Assembly: GCA_021464245.1 (NCBI GenBank)
Contig: JADCRB010000154.1
Location: forward strand, 205,931-269,930
Reading direction: 5' to 3'
DNA length: 64,000 bases
DNA from: Carallia brachiata
Taxonomy: Eukaryota > Streptophyta > Magnoliopsida > Malpighiales > Rhizophoraceae
Part shown: in pieces, positions 11,291-23,926 of the stretch
Numbering within the stretch: position 1 is the first letter of the stretch
How the letters are laid out: the number at the start of each line of letters is the position of its first letter
Notes under the pieces: generated by a model
Seen by the model: the letters and a program-made list of their open reading frames with translations, nothing else
What the model was told of the DNA's origin: nothing
The model's database searches: none
Made by a program: the position numbers and the translations under genes

Positions 11291-14200
11291 AAATGAAGAT
11301 GTGCATTCATAAGCCTCTTACTCCTGAGTGCAAAACCATCCCCAGTATCTCTAACACTTGCTGCTACCCTGACGAGCTCATCCTTCCTTTGGTCCTTTTA
11401 TTGTAGCAATTGTTGTGGACTAATCATATTGGGCCCAATCTTGCTTTCACTTTGATTGTTGGCTACTACTGTATTTTTTTCTTTGCATATAATAGAACAC
11501 AAAATATATGTTAACCAATACATTGTTTTCCATACCAATCTTTACCCAAATGGTAGTAATATAATATGGCAACATTCTTACTGGTCTGGTAGGCTTAGGA
11601 GGTAGGTCTGTAGGTTCGTTCTTGTAAGTCTTTTGGTTATGGGCTTACTGTAAGCATTTTTTTATGTAATTTTTAGTCCCCTTCTTTTTAAGCTTTCCAG
11701 TGTGAGGGTAGGCTTCTTCCTATGGCTTAATCTTTGCTTTTTTAGGCCCACCAATTTTAGTCTGGCCAGAAATGCTTGCCAAAAATGGGTTGCATTAGAT
11801 GACTGTATGTCTTTAAATAGGTTTGTGGGTTAAACCATGCATCCAAGTACTTTTTGGGCTCCACCCCTATTCAATATACCACAAATAGCATGACAATAAG
11901 GTATTCTAGACACATCCAACTTCTATAAGAACATGTCCTCCTCTACAAGTCCACAAAATGCCTAATACCCCAGTGAACCACCTCATAACCATTAGCACTA
12001 TTGAAGACAACTTTACAGTCAAAACTATCTTCTTTCGCATCTATTGATTTCTTCATAATCCTTTCACTAACACCATCCTTCCATTTGCTGCATATTTCTT
12101 TATTTTTACCAATCCTAGTCATGACTAGTAACATAATATCTTCAAGCATAGATATAATGCTCTTGGTCTTAGCCCTTACTATCTTGCCATTAAATGCTTC
12201 GTATAGGTTATTGTCAACCACATCACATTTTAGTTCAATGCCAAAGTAGGGCCTATACCCCTTTTCTGGAGGGTTCTTCATCATATTATCATGAGCATTA
12301 GGTAGGACTACAAACGAGCCGATATGTTCGTTAAAAATTCGGTGGCTCGGCTCAATAAAAATTCATTTGAGCTCATTTATTTAACTAAACAAGCCAAGAT
12401 CAAGCCTTATTTAAAAGCTTGTTTAGTAAATGAGCCAAGCTTGAACACAGTCAAGCTCGACTTGCTAGAGCATGTGAATAGCTTATTTATAAAGCTTGAT
12501 AGAGCTCGTTTATAAAGCTCAATAGAGCTTGTTTAATTTACTAAAAATATTTAAAAATTTTATATTACAATTTGTTTCAGCCATATATATGGTAAAATGA
12601 AACAAGCACAAAAAAAAAAAAAAAAACTAAAATAAGTAAAAGAGGGAGGGGTTGCTATATTTATAAGAAAAGCATCCCTTCCCCCTTTTTCGACAAATGA
12701 TGTGGGATAAGTGTCTAATAGACATTTAGTGCACATTAAGGCTTGACAGAAGAAACTATCAAATTACCACTGCTCCATTCAAATTACATTGATTCTGCAA
12801 ACTTACCAAATTGTCCCTGCCACTCCATTCAACTTAAGCAGTTATCCAGCATTGATCGTGGGAGCAAATGGGAAGGGGTGCTTTCCCTATAAATGTAGTA
12901 ACCCCTGCCTCTTTTAACATTAACGTGGCCATTTGTTGAGCTGAATTGCTATGGTTTGAACATGCTTTTAGACTGGCAGTCAATGTTTAGATGGCTTAAC
13001 TTAGTAATTGGTTTGGATTTCGAGTCGAGCTCGAGCCTGAGTTTAGAAGCTCCTTTCGAGCTCAAGTCTTTGGAAATTTTTGATGAGCTGACACCCCCAA
13101 GTTCGGCTCAATTCGACTCATTTGCAGCCCTAGCATCAAGTGACATCAACTTCATTTCAAGCATGTGCTTTTCAAAATCAAGCACATTTATCAATTTTGC
13201 ACATATCCAAAATTGCAAGCCAAACACATATCCTTTATATTTTCTTTTCTAATTTGCAAAAATGTGTTTGGCATGGAACTTGTGCTCAACTTGTGGTAAC
13301 AAATCCTACACAGCTTTAAGTATCCCCTGTATATCAGTAAATAAATAACAGTCAACCAATCACAGTTTTTAATAGTTCATAGTAGATATTGAACATACTT
13401 ATATAAACATAGAAGTTTAGGAACTTACAATATATTTGTCGGCTATTACTCCCCATCCAACATCATTATAGATCCCAAGGTCAGCCTTTAGTAGCCTTAC
13501 AAACCATTTTTATGTTGCAAAAAACTCTGTCTCCACCACAACTCATGCAATTGGGTACATTTGATTATTCTCATCTTTCCCAATAGCAGACAACAAAACA
13601 CCTTTCACATGTCCATTCAAAAATACCATGTCTAAGCCAGAAAGCTTCTAACATCTTTGTAAGATACAATCCTTATAATAAGAAAAGCAGATGTACATAG
13701 CTTCAAAGATTGGTAATCCCCTGTCAGATGATGGCTTATCAATTCCAATCCTCACAATACTAATAGGGTTAGCCCTCAGAAGCTCTAACCTGTTATCTTA
13801 CAAACTTACATACGTGTCTTCGAAATTACCGTTGGACTTGTCAATCACCAATTGTTTGACTATCTTTATTTTAGACAAGTTGACATCAATTCTCAGTTGA
13901 TCTTAGCACATCTGCTTTATATTTGTGAATTTCATTATAGTAATTCCTCTTATGTTTTGAAAAAGATTATTAGATAATCAGTGGCCTGTTGCTCTATTGT
14001 TGTAGAAAAATTTTACAAAGTTGTGGTATGCTTTAGATATATTTATCACCCTGTAGACTTGCTTTGTAGGCATGGAAGCTGATATTGTCCATGGGCAATT
14101 TGGAGCTTTACAAACTCCTTTTGCCAAATTCCAAGTGCTCTTAGCATACTTAATCTTCACTCTATGTGCAATTGTATATTTGACAATTGTCGCTTTGAAT

Positions 14201-15260
14201 TGATCTGTATCTTTGAACTTCATTTCCATTGTAAATTGAGGTTGCTCTGACTGAGGGTCATATCTGGGAGAATAGCTCTTGAATGTAATGGCAATATCCT
14301 TCTGATTCTCTTTATTAGAATCTTCTGACTCATAGCTTCCATCATTATCTAAGTCAAAGTAAACTGCATCATTACCATTATCAATGTCCTTATCTTCTCT
14401 AACTTGCCCCTTAGCCTTATTTGCACCAACACTTGTCCCTTTTGTTGGCATGTTCCCTAAACTGGGCACTGGGGTCCTACCCGTGAAGAAATTCTACACA
14501 TTGGTCCTTGCCTTGATGAGTTCATCATTATCATCATTAGATCGATACTCATTCACCTATGTATATTCCAATTCATCTTCTTTACCGTCTTCTTCAAAAT
14601 CTGTTTCATCAACAGGCTTTTCGATAGCTTGTTAGTATAGTTCTCAATTACTGGAACTTCAATGAACTATGTACTTACACAATGGCCTGCAGTGTCATCA
14701 GTAGTATCATGGCCTACATTTGGTTCTACATGTGTTTGCTCAAGTATTGTGTTATCAAACTCCAAACCACATCGTTCTTTCACAAATACCGAAACTTCAA
14801 TAAACTCTGTACTTGCACCATGGCTTACAGTGTCATCAATGGTGTCATGGCCTGTATTTGGTTCAACAAATTTCTACTCAAGAATATATTTATTATCTTC
14901 CAAACGAAATCTTTTGGTGGGTTTTAGCACTTCTTTCCAAACTTTAGTGTTCTCTATTACTTTTTCCAAACTTCAAATACAATCCTGCACAATATTATTA
15001 TCCTCAACTACACTCATTACCGAAGTCTCCGATGCCACAATATCTATTCTTAACTCACAAAAGTCAATCGAGCTATCAAGTAGGCTCCTGGATTTCATCT
15101 GCTCTATGTCTACCTCACCAATGTGTTCTATATAGCGTTCAATAGTCTTCTCCTCATTTCCCTTCATATAGTTTATTATGTCCATAAAGTTAGAGTATAT
15201 TTTTAATATTATCAGACCTTCAATTAATGATTTAGTAGCAATTATATGACACAAATTTTA
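11290..15260 (-). pseudogene. MULE (MuDR-type) transposase, decayed and interrupted by a hAT-like insert
   Basis: Read on the minus strand. An N-terminal acidic region (15254-14470) is followed by the MuDR N-terminal DNA-binding domain (14469-13978: MEMKFKDTDQFKATIVKYTI, VKIKYAKSTWNLAK, CPWTISASM). The DDE-type core follows (about 13830-13440: LLRANPISIV, LDMVFLNGHVKGVL, AIGKDENNQMYPIA, KWFVRLLKADLGI). Then come a stretch at 13250-13140 (EKHMLEMKLMSLD), the part before the SWIM finger (12284-11943: CDVVDNNLYEAFNGKI, SIISMLEDIM) and a decayed zinc knuckle with a basic tail (about 11760-11300: GGPKKAKIKP, HNQKTYKN). In-frame stops and frame changes make it non-functional. An 830-bp element at 12303-13132 splits it between LMSLDA and HDNMMKNP. 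Confidence 0.85.
12303..13132. mobile_element. hAT-like non-autonomous element nested in the MULE
   Basis: The ends are inverted repeats: TAGGACTACAAACGAGCCGA at the left, and TAGGGCTGCAAATGAGTCGA at the right when reverse-complemented. The flanks carry an 8-bp target duplication with two transitions, GCATTAGG (12295-12302) and GCATCAAG (13133-13140). The interior has no transposase; it carries GAGCTC/AAGCTT-rich subterminal repeats and a poly-A run near 12608-12625. An 8-bp duplication and TAGGG-type ends fit the hAT superfamily. Removing the insert and one duplication puts the two halves of the MULE frame back in register. Confidence 0.85.
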
Positions 15261-16340
15261 ATTATTTTTACTACATTTTCCTCCCTAATAAGTTAGTTGG
15301 CTATTATAGTAATGTCAAACACACAAAAGTGTCACTATCATGTACAAATACCCCATGCCTTATACCGCCCTTATATACAACATCTAGGTCATGCACCATG
15401 GTTCCACCACAAACAATGTAGACTCTTTCATTCATGTCATGCATATGCACCACAACTGAAAAAGAATACCAAACAACATTACAAACAAACAAATTGACTA
15501 TAAATAAAGGTTTAACTGTTTGTCCATTTTTCCACGTCTTCAAACCAACCACAAAATCATAAAAATTGCAAAAGTCACGTTATTCCAAATATAGTGAATA
15601 CAAAAACAATAGGTCTCTTGGAACCCAAAACTATAATAAAATCTTCTTCTTTTTTTTTTGTTAAAAAAATAACAAACTGTCACTAAGTTTAGGAATTAAG
15701 AATCCTAGTTCATTCAGTTTCCTCTCTCAATTGCCAAATTAAATATATATCCTCACAAAATTTGAATTTCAATATCTGTATAAATGTTAGAAAATTAAGG
15801 ACTCATTAAATGTAATGTTTTCTTTTAACAATCCCTCAAAATCCAAATTCTCTCTTGAGTCATCCAAAATTTCATGTTGTAATATTCAGGCCCTATTTAG
15901 AATTACCTCTCGAGTGCTGCATACAAAACATATGATCATTCAAGAAATGACTAGTAAATTGAAAGTATAAGGATAGGATAACATAAATAAATTGAAAATA
16001 TCACCAAATTATTAACTTGCAAAACTAAACCCTAAACATTACCATGAGATTCATCTCCTCTCTCGAAGGAGGAGTTAGTTCAACATCAACATAATGAAAC
16101 GTTACAAAATATTGTAGATAAAGATGCATGATGAAGTTCAGAATAGGTGAAGACAAACAGTTAATAAAATACAAGAAAACTTTGTCTTTCGATTCTCTTT
16201 TAAGAGTCGTCTCTCTCCCAAAACCATTTCTCATTTTGTTCAAAAGCCTCCTACATTCGTCTCCTAATTTTCCTTTATATATCTCCCAAAATAGGTTTGT
16301 AGTGTCCAAATTTTGCCCAAAAATCTAATTTCGACATCAG
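15261..16340. other. spacer between MULE and gypsy remnants
   Basis: Contains a minus-strand open frame at 15552-15304 that could be the eroded start of the MULE protein, though no domain can be named. The rest is AT-rich with no recognisable gene. No inverted copy of the 9.77-kb sequence was found. Confidence 0.35.
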
Positions 16341-19300
16341 CCTAGTAATAAAAATAAAAACTTCCCAAATAGCTAGGGTCGCGACTTTAAGTCCCAATGC
16401 TACGACGCTCCAACTTGTCAAAATTTTCGAGCTCTCAAGGTCACGACACTCAAAACCATGGTTGCAGCTCCAGCATGCCTGTTTTCCTCGTCCATAGGTT
16501 GCTTTCTAGCATTGTGGCCTTGAACTACATGGCCGCAATTCTGGCCAATCTGTCTAGTAACTAAGTATAAAAATAGAGATAAAAATACGATTGTAATTCT
16601 ATTTTTATAGAGTTATCACACCCCCAAAACTTAGCTTTTTGCTAGTCGTCGAGCAAAGTAAGAAAAATTCATATGCATACAATAATCACCTTGCAAAAGC
16701 TCTCATGCTAACATAACTCACACGTCAAATAATAATAATAATTTTGCCAAAGTGTTTAAACTAATCATGTACCAATAAGTAACTATGATCAATCCAATCC
16801 GTGTATGTATGTGCTAGAAAACCATCTCTTCCACTATCATGCACATCTTTGATAGAATTATGGCAACCTGTAAAACAGTTAACAGTTTAGAATCTCTAAA
16901 ATAAATGTATAATTTAGTCCTATAAGTCTATTTTTTACTCCTCTCTCCACTTACGTAGACCATTCACGCTCTTAGAGATCAATATAACTTTATTCGGCTT
17001 ATAATGTCAGGCTGGGCTAAGATAAGGTATTGCTATTAAATGTGACTTAAACACTTTCTCAACACACTGACATTCTAAGACATAAACGAGCTTTCCTTTT
17101 TCATTTTTTTTCTTTCTTGATTCCCTTTTGTTTTGACTTTTTTTTTTTTGTCAACAAAACAATCTCCAAATATGTTGACCACCCAAACTTACAACGTTCA
17201 TTAATCTTGGGGTGTTTATGATTTCAACTCAAAACATATTTCACCTTATCTTCTACTAACATAATACCATCAACAATCAATTGACCTCAAATGAATGCCA
17301 GTGTGTCTTAAAAGTGTGGGACAAGGGAAACTTAATAAAAGGCTTAGGCTCTAATACATATGGGTGACAAATAAATCATTCAGTCAATAAGGCTTAAAGG
17401 GAACAACTAGGGATATCAATAATACAGGTTGACTTATACAAGCTCAAACGGTCCAAATATAGAGTAAATTGTCTCTTTAGTTAGGTATGATCTAAGATTT
17501 CACCTTGAGAGTTGTTCAAACAGATTCTAGAACTAAGGTGAGATTCTATTAGTTCATAAAATCATCATAAATGTTCTCCAAATACACACAACTCAAAGAT
17601 CAGGTTTGTCGTGCTCAAAATGGTGGAATGAGTCTATCATCATCAATCATCATCAATAATCAATCATCAATCTCATGAGTAGCAAAAACACTTAACCAAA
17701 TTTGTATTTCCTTTTCCACATAAAACAACAACTTGAGAACTAATCACAAGGTAAATCATTATCACTGCACATGAATATTCCAGATGCAAGCAACAAGGAT
17801 CTAACAAACTTAAGGTGAAGCACGAAAGCCTACATTTAAAAATTAAAACCACACAACTAAAGCAACAAAACACAAACACAGTTTTTTGTTTTCGAAGAAC
17901 TTCATTTATAGGGCTGCAGCCTTGGATATCATGGTTGAGGCTTTAAATGCTTAGGAATGAACTTCAAGATGCAGAACTTTGGGAGCTGTTGCTTGGTGGT
18001 TGCAGCTCTGGGTGCTTGGGAATGAATCTTGATTTCAAGCGCTTTCAAAGCCACAACGTTGGTTTCCATGGCTATAGCCTTGATCGTTCTGTCTTCAATT
18101 TGGCTAACACCCAAAAAATAAACAAACATATGAGATTCCCTAAAACGTAAAATGAAAATGCAAAGAATTCGAAACATAAAAACCATAAAAGTAAATTCTC
18201 AAATAATAAATAGAAAGTTAGAATTGTTTAGGTTGCCTCTAAGAAAAGCGCTTGTTTTATAGTCTCAGCCTGGCTATCACCTTCTATAATCCCCATCTTT
18301 GAGGCAGATGATTTCCCCATCTTTGCTTTCATGTTCCCAATAGTACTTGATTTGTTATTCATTCATGCAGAATCTCCTTCCATTTTTAGCGTGCAACTTC
18401 ACTCCTCTATGGAGAAACACTTTATCAATTACAAACAATCCTGACCATCTAGATATAAGCTTCTCATGGAACAACTTCAAGCGTGAATTAAAAAGAAGAA
18501 CTTATTGGCCTGGTTCAAAATCGTGTTGCATTATATTCTTATCATGCCATGATTTCGTGCGTTTCTTGTAAATTCATGTATTTTCACATGCCTCATTCCG
18601 GAACTTATCCATCTCATTGAGTTGCAACAATCTTTTGCACATCTGATGCTTTGAAATCAAATTTCAACTTTTTCACTACCCAAAATGCCCGATGCTCTAA
18701 GTCAACGGGTAGGTGACAAGCTTTTTCGAAAACCAACCAGTATGGTAACATGCCAATCAGTGTCTTAAATGTCGTGTGATATGCCGATAAAATATCATTT
18801 AATTTCTTAGACCAGTTTTTCTTATTTATACTCAAATTTTTCTCATAGATTTGCTTGATCTCTTTATTTGAAATCTTCAATTGGCCATTCGTTTGTGGAT
18901 GACAACTAAGTGCCACCTTATGCTTCACACATACTTAACAAGGAAGTTATAGAGAAGTTTGTTGCAAAAATGCGTACCCCCGTCGCTAATAATGGCTCAA
19001 GGTGTGCTGAATCTTGTAAATATATTCTTGTGCATAATCTTCAACACCACCTTTGCATCATTAGTTGTCATGGCTATTGCTTATGCCCATTTAGATAGAT
19101 AGTCAACTATTAGTAGAATGCAGGATTGGCCAAATAAGATAGAGAAGGGACTCATGAAGTCAATTTCCCATACATAAAAAATTTCCACCTCATGAATGCT
19201 GGTCAAAAGAAGCCTGTGGCATATTAAGATTGTACCAAGTCATTAGTATTGATCACAACTCTTGACAAAAGCATAACTATCCCAAAAAAGAGTTGGCCAA

Positions 19301-21640
19301 TAAAATTCAGATTGCAACACTTTTGTAGTAGTTCTTATGGCACCAAAGTGCTACCATAAGGAGATGAATGACATTATTGGATGATGTCTTGAACCTCTTC
19401 TATTAGAGTATATCGTCTGAAGATTTGGTCTGGACACCTTTTAAAAAGCAGCAGATTATCCCATAAATACACCTTCACATCATGCAAGAACTTTTTCTTC
19501 TGTTGTGAGGAAAAATTTAGAGGTAAGGTCACTAAAGAAAGATAATTAACAAAATTTGTATACCATGGGAACTTCATATTCAGAGAAAATAACCCTCATC
19601 AAGAAATATTTCTTGAATAGACTTCTCCTTTTTGGTCACAGATAACTCCCAGCGAGACAAATGATTAGCTATAACATTTTTGCTCCGTCTCTTGTCCTAA
19701 ATTTCTAAGTCAAATTCATGCAGCAACAAAATCCACCAAATCAATCAAGGTTTGGCATCTTTTTTAGTGATCAAGTAGCAAATGGCAGCATGATCAATGT
19801 AGACAATAACTTTCAACCGAATTACATATGGTCGAAACTTATCAAAAGCAAACACTACTGCCAGCAACTCCTTAGTTGCGGTGTAGTTCTGTTGTGCATT
19901 GTCAAAAGTGCGACTTACATAATAGGCTCGAAAGATCTTGTTATGTCTCTGGCCGAAAATCGTTTCTAATGCATAGTCACTAGCATCACACTTGATTTCG
20001 AGTGGCAATTTCTAGTCAGCCACAACCAATATGGGGGTCAAAATATTCTCTTTTAACTTGTCAAATTCCTACAAACAAGTATTATCGAAGTTAAAAGGAG
20101 CATCTTTGTCAAGGAGATTATATAGAGGTTTAGTAACTTTTTAAAAATATTTTATAAATCTCCTATAAAACCCCACATGACACAAAAACTTCTAACTCCT
20201 TTAATGTTGGTTAGAGGAGGAAGTTGTTCCTTACTTGCTATCTTCGCTCGGTCCACTTTCAACCCTTTTGACAAAATACGAAGTCCAAGTACAATTCCTT
20301 CTTTGACCATAAAATGACATTTTTCTTAATTATGTACAAGGTTAGTTTCTTGATATCTCTATAAAATAAGTGAAATGTTATATAAGCAATGATCAACAGT
20401 AGAGCCAAAAATAAAGAAGTCATCCATAAAAACTTCTATAATGTCCTCCACCATGTTGTGAAAGATTGTCATCATGCGTCGTTGAAATGTTGCAGGAGCA
20501 TTGCACAATCCAAAAGGCATTCTCCTATGTGCAAATGCACGATATGGACATGTAAAAGTCGTTTTCTCTTGGTCCTCTAGGGCAATATCTATTTGATTAT
20601 ATCCTGAATAACCATTAAGAAAACAACAATAGTCAGAACCTTTCGAATGGCCTTATGTAATTTCCTATAATTTATGCACACGTGCCAACTAGTCATAGTT
20701 CTAGTGGGTATTAATTTATTATTTTTCACTACGATCTTTGTACTTTTCTTTGACACACATTGTATCGGACTTACCATGCATTGTCGAAAATAGCATAGAT
20801 AATACCTGCTTTAAACAACTTTACTACCTCAACCCAAACCACTTCCTTCACTATGGGGTTTCGCCTCCTTTGATATTCTATGGATGGCTTGTATGAATCT
20901 TCCATTAGAATCTTGTGCATGCAAATTGTTGGGTTGGAGATGTCTGCAATAGTCCATTCAATGTCTGACTTACACTCTCCCAATATACACAATAGCTTTT
21001 ATTCCTCTATACCAGTTAGAGATGAGGAAATAATCATTGGAATGTAAAATCGTTAACCCAAAATGCATACCTTAAGTGCTCTGGTAGTTATTTCAATTCT
21101 AGAGTTGGTTTAGGCTTCTCTTTTGATGCTTTATCGTCAAGAGTTTTACGGCGATAAATTTGGTTTCAATTTGCGGTAAAGCTTCCAGTGCCAATACCTG
21201 TTCCACGACCTCCCTTTTTCCTACACTATCTTGGTTTAAAGAATTCACAACGCAATTCTCCAGGATATCTCTGATGTTGTCCTCCTCAAAAGTACTAGTG
21301 ACCCAATTGTCCAAGACATCAATTCTAAGACAAGTATTAGAATTAACTAGAAATTTTAAAGAACTATATATGTTAAACTTCACCTCATCGTCGTTTACCC
21401 TCAAAGTTAAATCACTGCGTTGGGCAACTATCAATGCACATCCAGTTGCCAAAAAAGTTCTCTCCAAGATTAGGGGCATCTTTTGATCTTCATCTGTGTT
21501 TACGAACACAAAGTTTGCAAGAAAAATTTATCTATCTTGACTAGCACATCTTCAATCACTCCACATGGATATGTCAATGACTTATCAGCAAGCTACAAAG
21601 TTATTTTGAAAGCTCATTAGAGAGCTAGGAATGGAGCACC
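16340..21640 (-). mobile_element. Ty3/gypsy (Athila/Tat-like) retrotransposon remnant
   Basis: Minus-strand pol (21600-18230) has protease, RT, RNase H and integrase in gypsy order. Downstream in element orientation (18230-16340) lies a non-coding stretch with text such as 'cccccaaaacttagcttttt' near 16622, often seen at the 3' side of pol in these plant elements. The element is cut at about 21640, within the protease, so gag and the 5' LTR are absent. No paired LTRs were found. Confidence 0.82.
18230..21600 (-). pseudogene. gypsy pol polyprotein, decayed
   Basis: Minus-strand pieces in order are: protease C-terminal part (21600-21060: LADKSLTYPCGVIEDVLVK, LERTFLATGCALI, DLTLRVNDDEV); RT N-terminus (20992-20590: NPIVKEVVWVEVVKLFKAGI, WHVCINYRKLHKA); RT catalytic loop VFMDDFFIFG at about 20435-20405; RNase H (20008-19745: LEIKCDASDYALETIFGQR); integrase zinc domain and core (19577-18930, many stops); the integrase stretch VALSCHPQTNGQLKISNKEI with LPYWLVFEKACHLPVDLEHR (18928-18614); and a C-terminal part (about 18600-18230: KVLLFNSRL-like, RWSGLFVI). 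The YxDD box reads FMDD. Stops and frame changes are spread throughout. The AFW-KKL-FD text after integrase is typical of the Athila/Tat group. Confidence 0.88.
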
Positions 21641-22285
21641 ATTAATTAGTGTCTCTTAAGCAAGTGTTCAACCAAAATTTGTGAAAGTATGATGTTTGTG
21701 TGCTGTTTTGGTAATGTTACTGTTTAGTACAAATTATTGCGGCCAACACTTCATTGTTTTGAGTTGACATCCCCGGCTGCAAATGTAAATCAAGTTATTC
21801 ATTGAAAAGGCACACCACCGAAAAAAAAAAAACAAGAAAAGAAAATAAAGGAAAAAGAAAAGGAGTGGCCAACAAGCTTACAAAAGGTATTCTTTGGCAA
21901 GTTGATAGTATCAATGGGAAGGAAAATCCATTGCCACAAAAAAGATGGCAGAGTACCTTACTGTGAGCTGTGCAGAGTCCAAAAGGTGAAATAGGGGTTT
22001 ATACTGTAGGCGCATCTAGGTGTTCATGGGGAGACTTTGAATTGGGATCAATCCCCACTAGCTGTTATCTCTCAAAAAAGTCCACTTGCTGATGATACAA
22101 ACAAAGGGAGGGACAAAAAAAAAAGGGCAAAGAAAAAGACTTTACGTACAGAGCCAATCTTTTTGACACTATTTCTCCTTTCATTTCTTACGGTTATCAT
22201 TGCTTAATGAAGCGAATCACATCTTGTTGTACAGTTTAATAAACAAAATTATCCGCCAACTTGCACAAACTTACAGCTCCTACTC
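21641..22285. other. intergenic DNA upstream of the RADIALIS-like gene
   Basis: No ORF of interest. A-rich run near 21820-21860. The last part presumably holds the promoter of the gene at 22496. Confidence 0.4.
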
Positions 22286-22290
22286 CTGCA

Positions 22291-22297
22291 TATAAGG
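22291..22297 (+). promoter_or_regulatory. TATA box of the RADIALIS-like gene
   Basis: TATAAGG in 'ctgcatataaggagc', 205 bases before the ATG, implying a 5' UTR of about 170-175 bases. Confidence 0.5.
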
Positions 22298-22495
22298 AGC
22301 AGGCGTGTCCAGCTCTTACCCATACCATCCCTTGACTCCAAGTCCTCTCCTTTGACTGCTGCAACTCTTCACTTTTCTTTTCCTTTTAGTATTAAACTTT
22401 TGACATAATACAAATTCCTTTTTCGTTCTCACAATTATCTACTTTTACATTTGGTGTTTCCCTCGCTCCTCTGAGAGCTAGATTTGCCTCAAAAT

Positions 22496-22780
22496 ATGGC
22501 GTCAAGCTATTTCACATCTTCGCATGGTTCTAGCTCCTCCTGGACGCCAAAGCAAAACAAGCTGTTTGAGAAGGCACTGGCTATATATGACAAGGACACC
22601 CCCGACCGGTGGCAAAATGTGGCCAAGGCTGTAGGCGGCAAGTCTGCAGAGGAAGTGAAGAGGCACTACGACCGCCTGGTGGAGGATGTGATGTACATAG
22701 AATCCGGCCAAATCCCTCTACCTGATTACAGGGCAACAACAGGTAGCAACACCAGAGGCATTGCTGAAGGGCAGAGGTAG
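22496..22780 (+). CDS. RADIALIS-like single-SANT/MYB protein
   Basis: 94 residues, MASSYFTSS to GIAEGQR. The SANT/MYB-like domain covers about residues 12-66, with spaced aromatics W16, W39 and Y58 and the family core [20 protein letters not shown]. The conserved [10 protein letters not shown] follows. In Antirrhinum, RADIALIS competes with DRIF proteins to antagonise DIVARICATA in petal asymmetry; the tomato homologue FSM1 affects fruit cell expansion. These small proteins have one SANT repeat and act by sequestering partners. The start at 22496 (MASS) was preferred over the in-frame ATG at 22484, since the family begins MAS. The bases after CAGAG (GTAGTC, 22776 onward) are a possible splice donor, with an acceptor at 'ttcttaacag' near 22865. 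Relatives often have a short last exon, so the true C-terminus may differ by a few residues. No lesion seen. Confidence 0.9.
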   Translation: MASSYFTSSHGSSSSWTPKQNKLFEKALAIYDKDTPDRWQNVAKAVGGKSAEEVKRHYDRLVEDVMYIESGQIPLPDYRATTGSNTRGIAEGQR

Positions 22781-23918
22781 TCTATTCACTGCTAGCTATA
22801 CTCGTTGCTTCACGTTAAGCTCCACATTTTTGCATGCAATTTCGATATATATTCTTTCTTAACAGATCGGTTCATGCTGGCCGTGATTGTTAATTATAGA
22901 TACTGGCGGCCTCTTCCACTACGGACAGCTAGTCTAAAACATAACAGAAAACTACCAATGTCAGCCATCTTAGGCGATATAAGGATGATTCGTATTCAAA
23001 TACACCCAGATGAGGAAATTAGATTGCAGAATAATACGAGCACATCAGAAGTCAGTCAAATGTAGTTGTTAGAGAATTATGCAGTTACGAATCAAATCTC
23101 CGCAATTGCATTTCTCTAACAGTAATGATATCACCAAAACACAAGCAATCACTTCCTACGCCGTACACCACATGCAGGAGGCGTAACGGAAACGTAATTT
23201 CTAACATCCCACCTTTCAAATCGCCATAAAAAATTAGGAAAAAGATAGACAGGCGCCGTGAATTGCTGCAAGCTTACACATTACATAATCATGAGTGTGC
23301 ATTGCAGAGTTTTTAATCTTTGGTTCGATGCATAATAACAATGATCTGTGATACGTTGCTGTGTATGTCTGTGCCATGCACGTGGATGAAAATGCCTACT
23401 TTACAAAACTTTGAAGACTGGTTGGTTTGCTGGGTTGACATATTTATAAGGGCCATGTGCAAAATTAAACAAGTGATTCACCGACTTGTCCATCAACACT
23501 ACATTCTTGAGATTCTGCGACAATAGAAGAAGACCTGATTGATTTTGATTTCCAACACGAGATGTGAGTTCTAAAAATTTATAGGCAGTCCATGTTCCCT
23601 GTATTACTTATGTAACCAAACCCCACGAAATATGGTCTGCCCACATCCTAAAGAAGAAACCCACATGAAATCCAATCCTACTTGTTTTAGAGCACATGCA
23701 CATGCCCTTTTAATTTGGAGCCTGGTGTAAACTAATATTAATTCTACTATTGACAAGAATCATACTGCTAACGCAAAACTATATTTCAATTAAACTTCAC
23801 GTTCTTCTGCAACATTCCATCAATAAGAGACGTATTCCTGACACAAGTTCTTCTATCTAAATGACATTTAATTAGGCAACGTTAGCAACTGAACATCAGT
23901 TATTCCATTCAGACAACA
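22781..23918. other. intergenic, nothing recognised
   Basis: Probably includes the 3' UTR or last intron of the RADIALIS-like gene in the first 100-300 bases. The remainder shows no coding signal or clear repeat. Confidence 0.4.
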
Positions 23919-23926
23919 TACATACC

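Noticed and set aside
17929..18186. Overlapping frames on both strands at 17.9-18.2 kb
   Set aside because: They fall in the non-coding 3' part of the gypsy element and consist of imperfect internal repeats.
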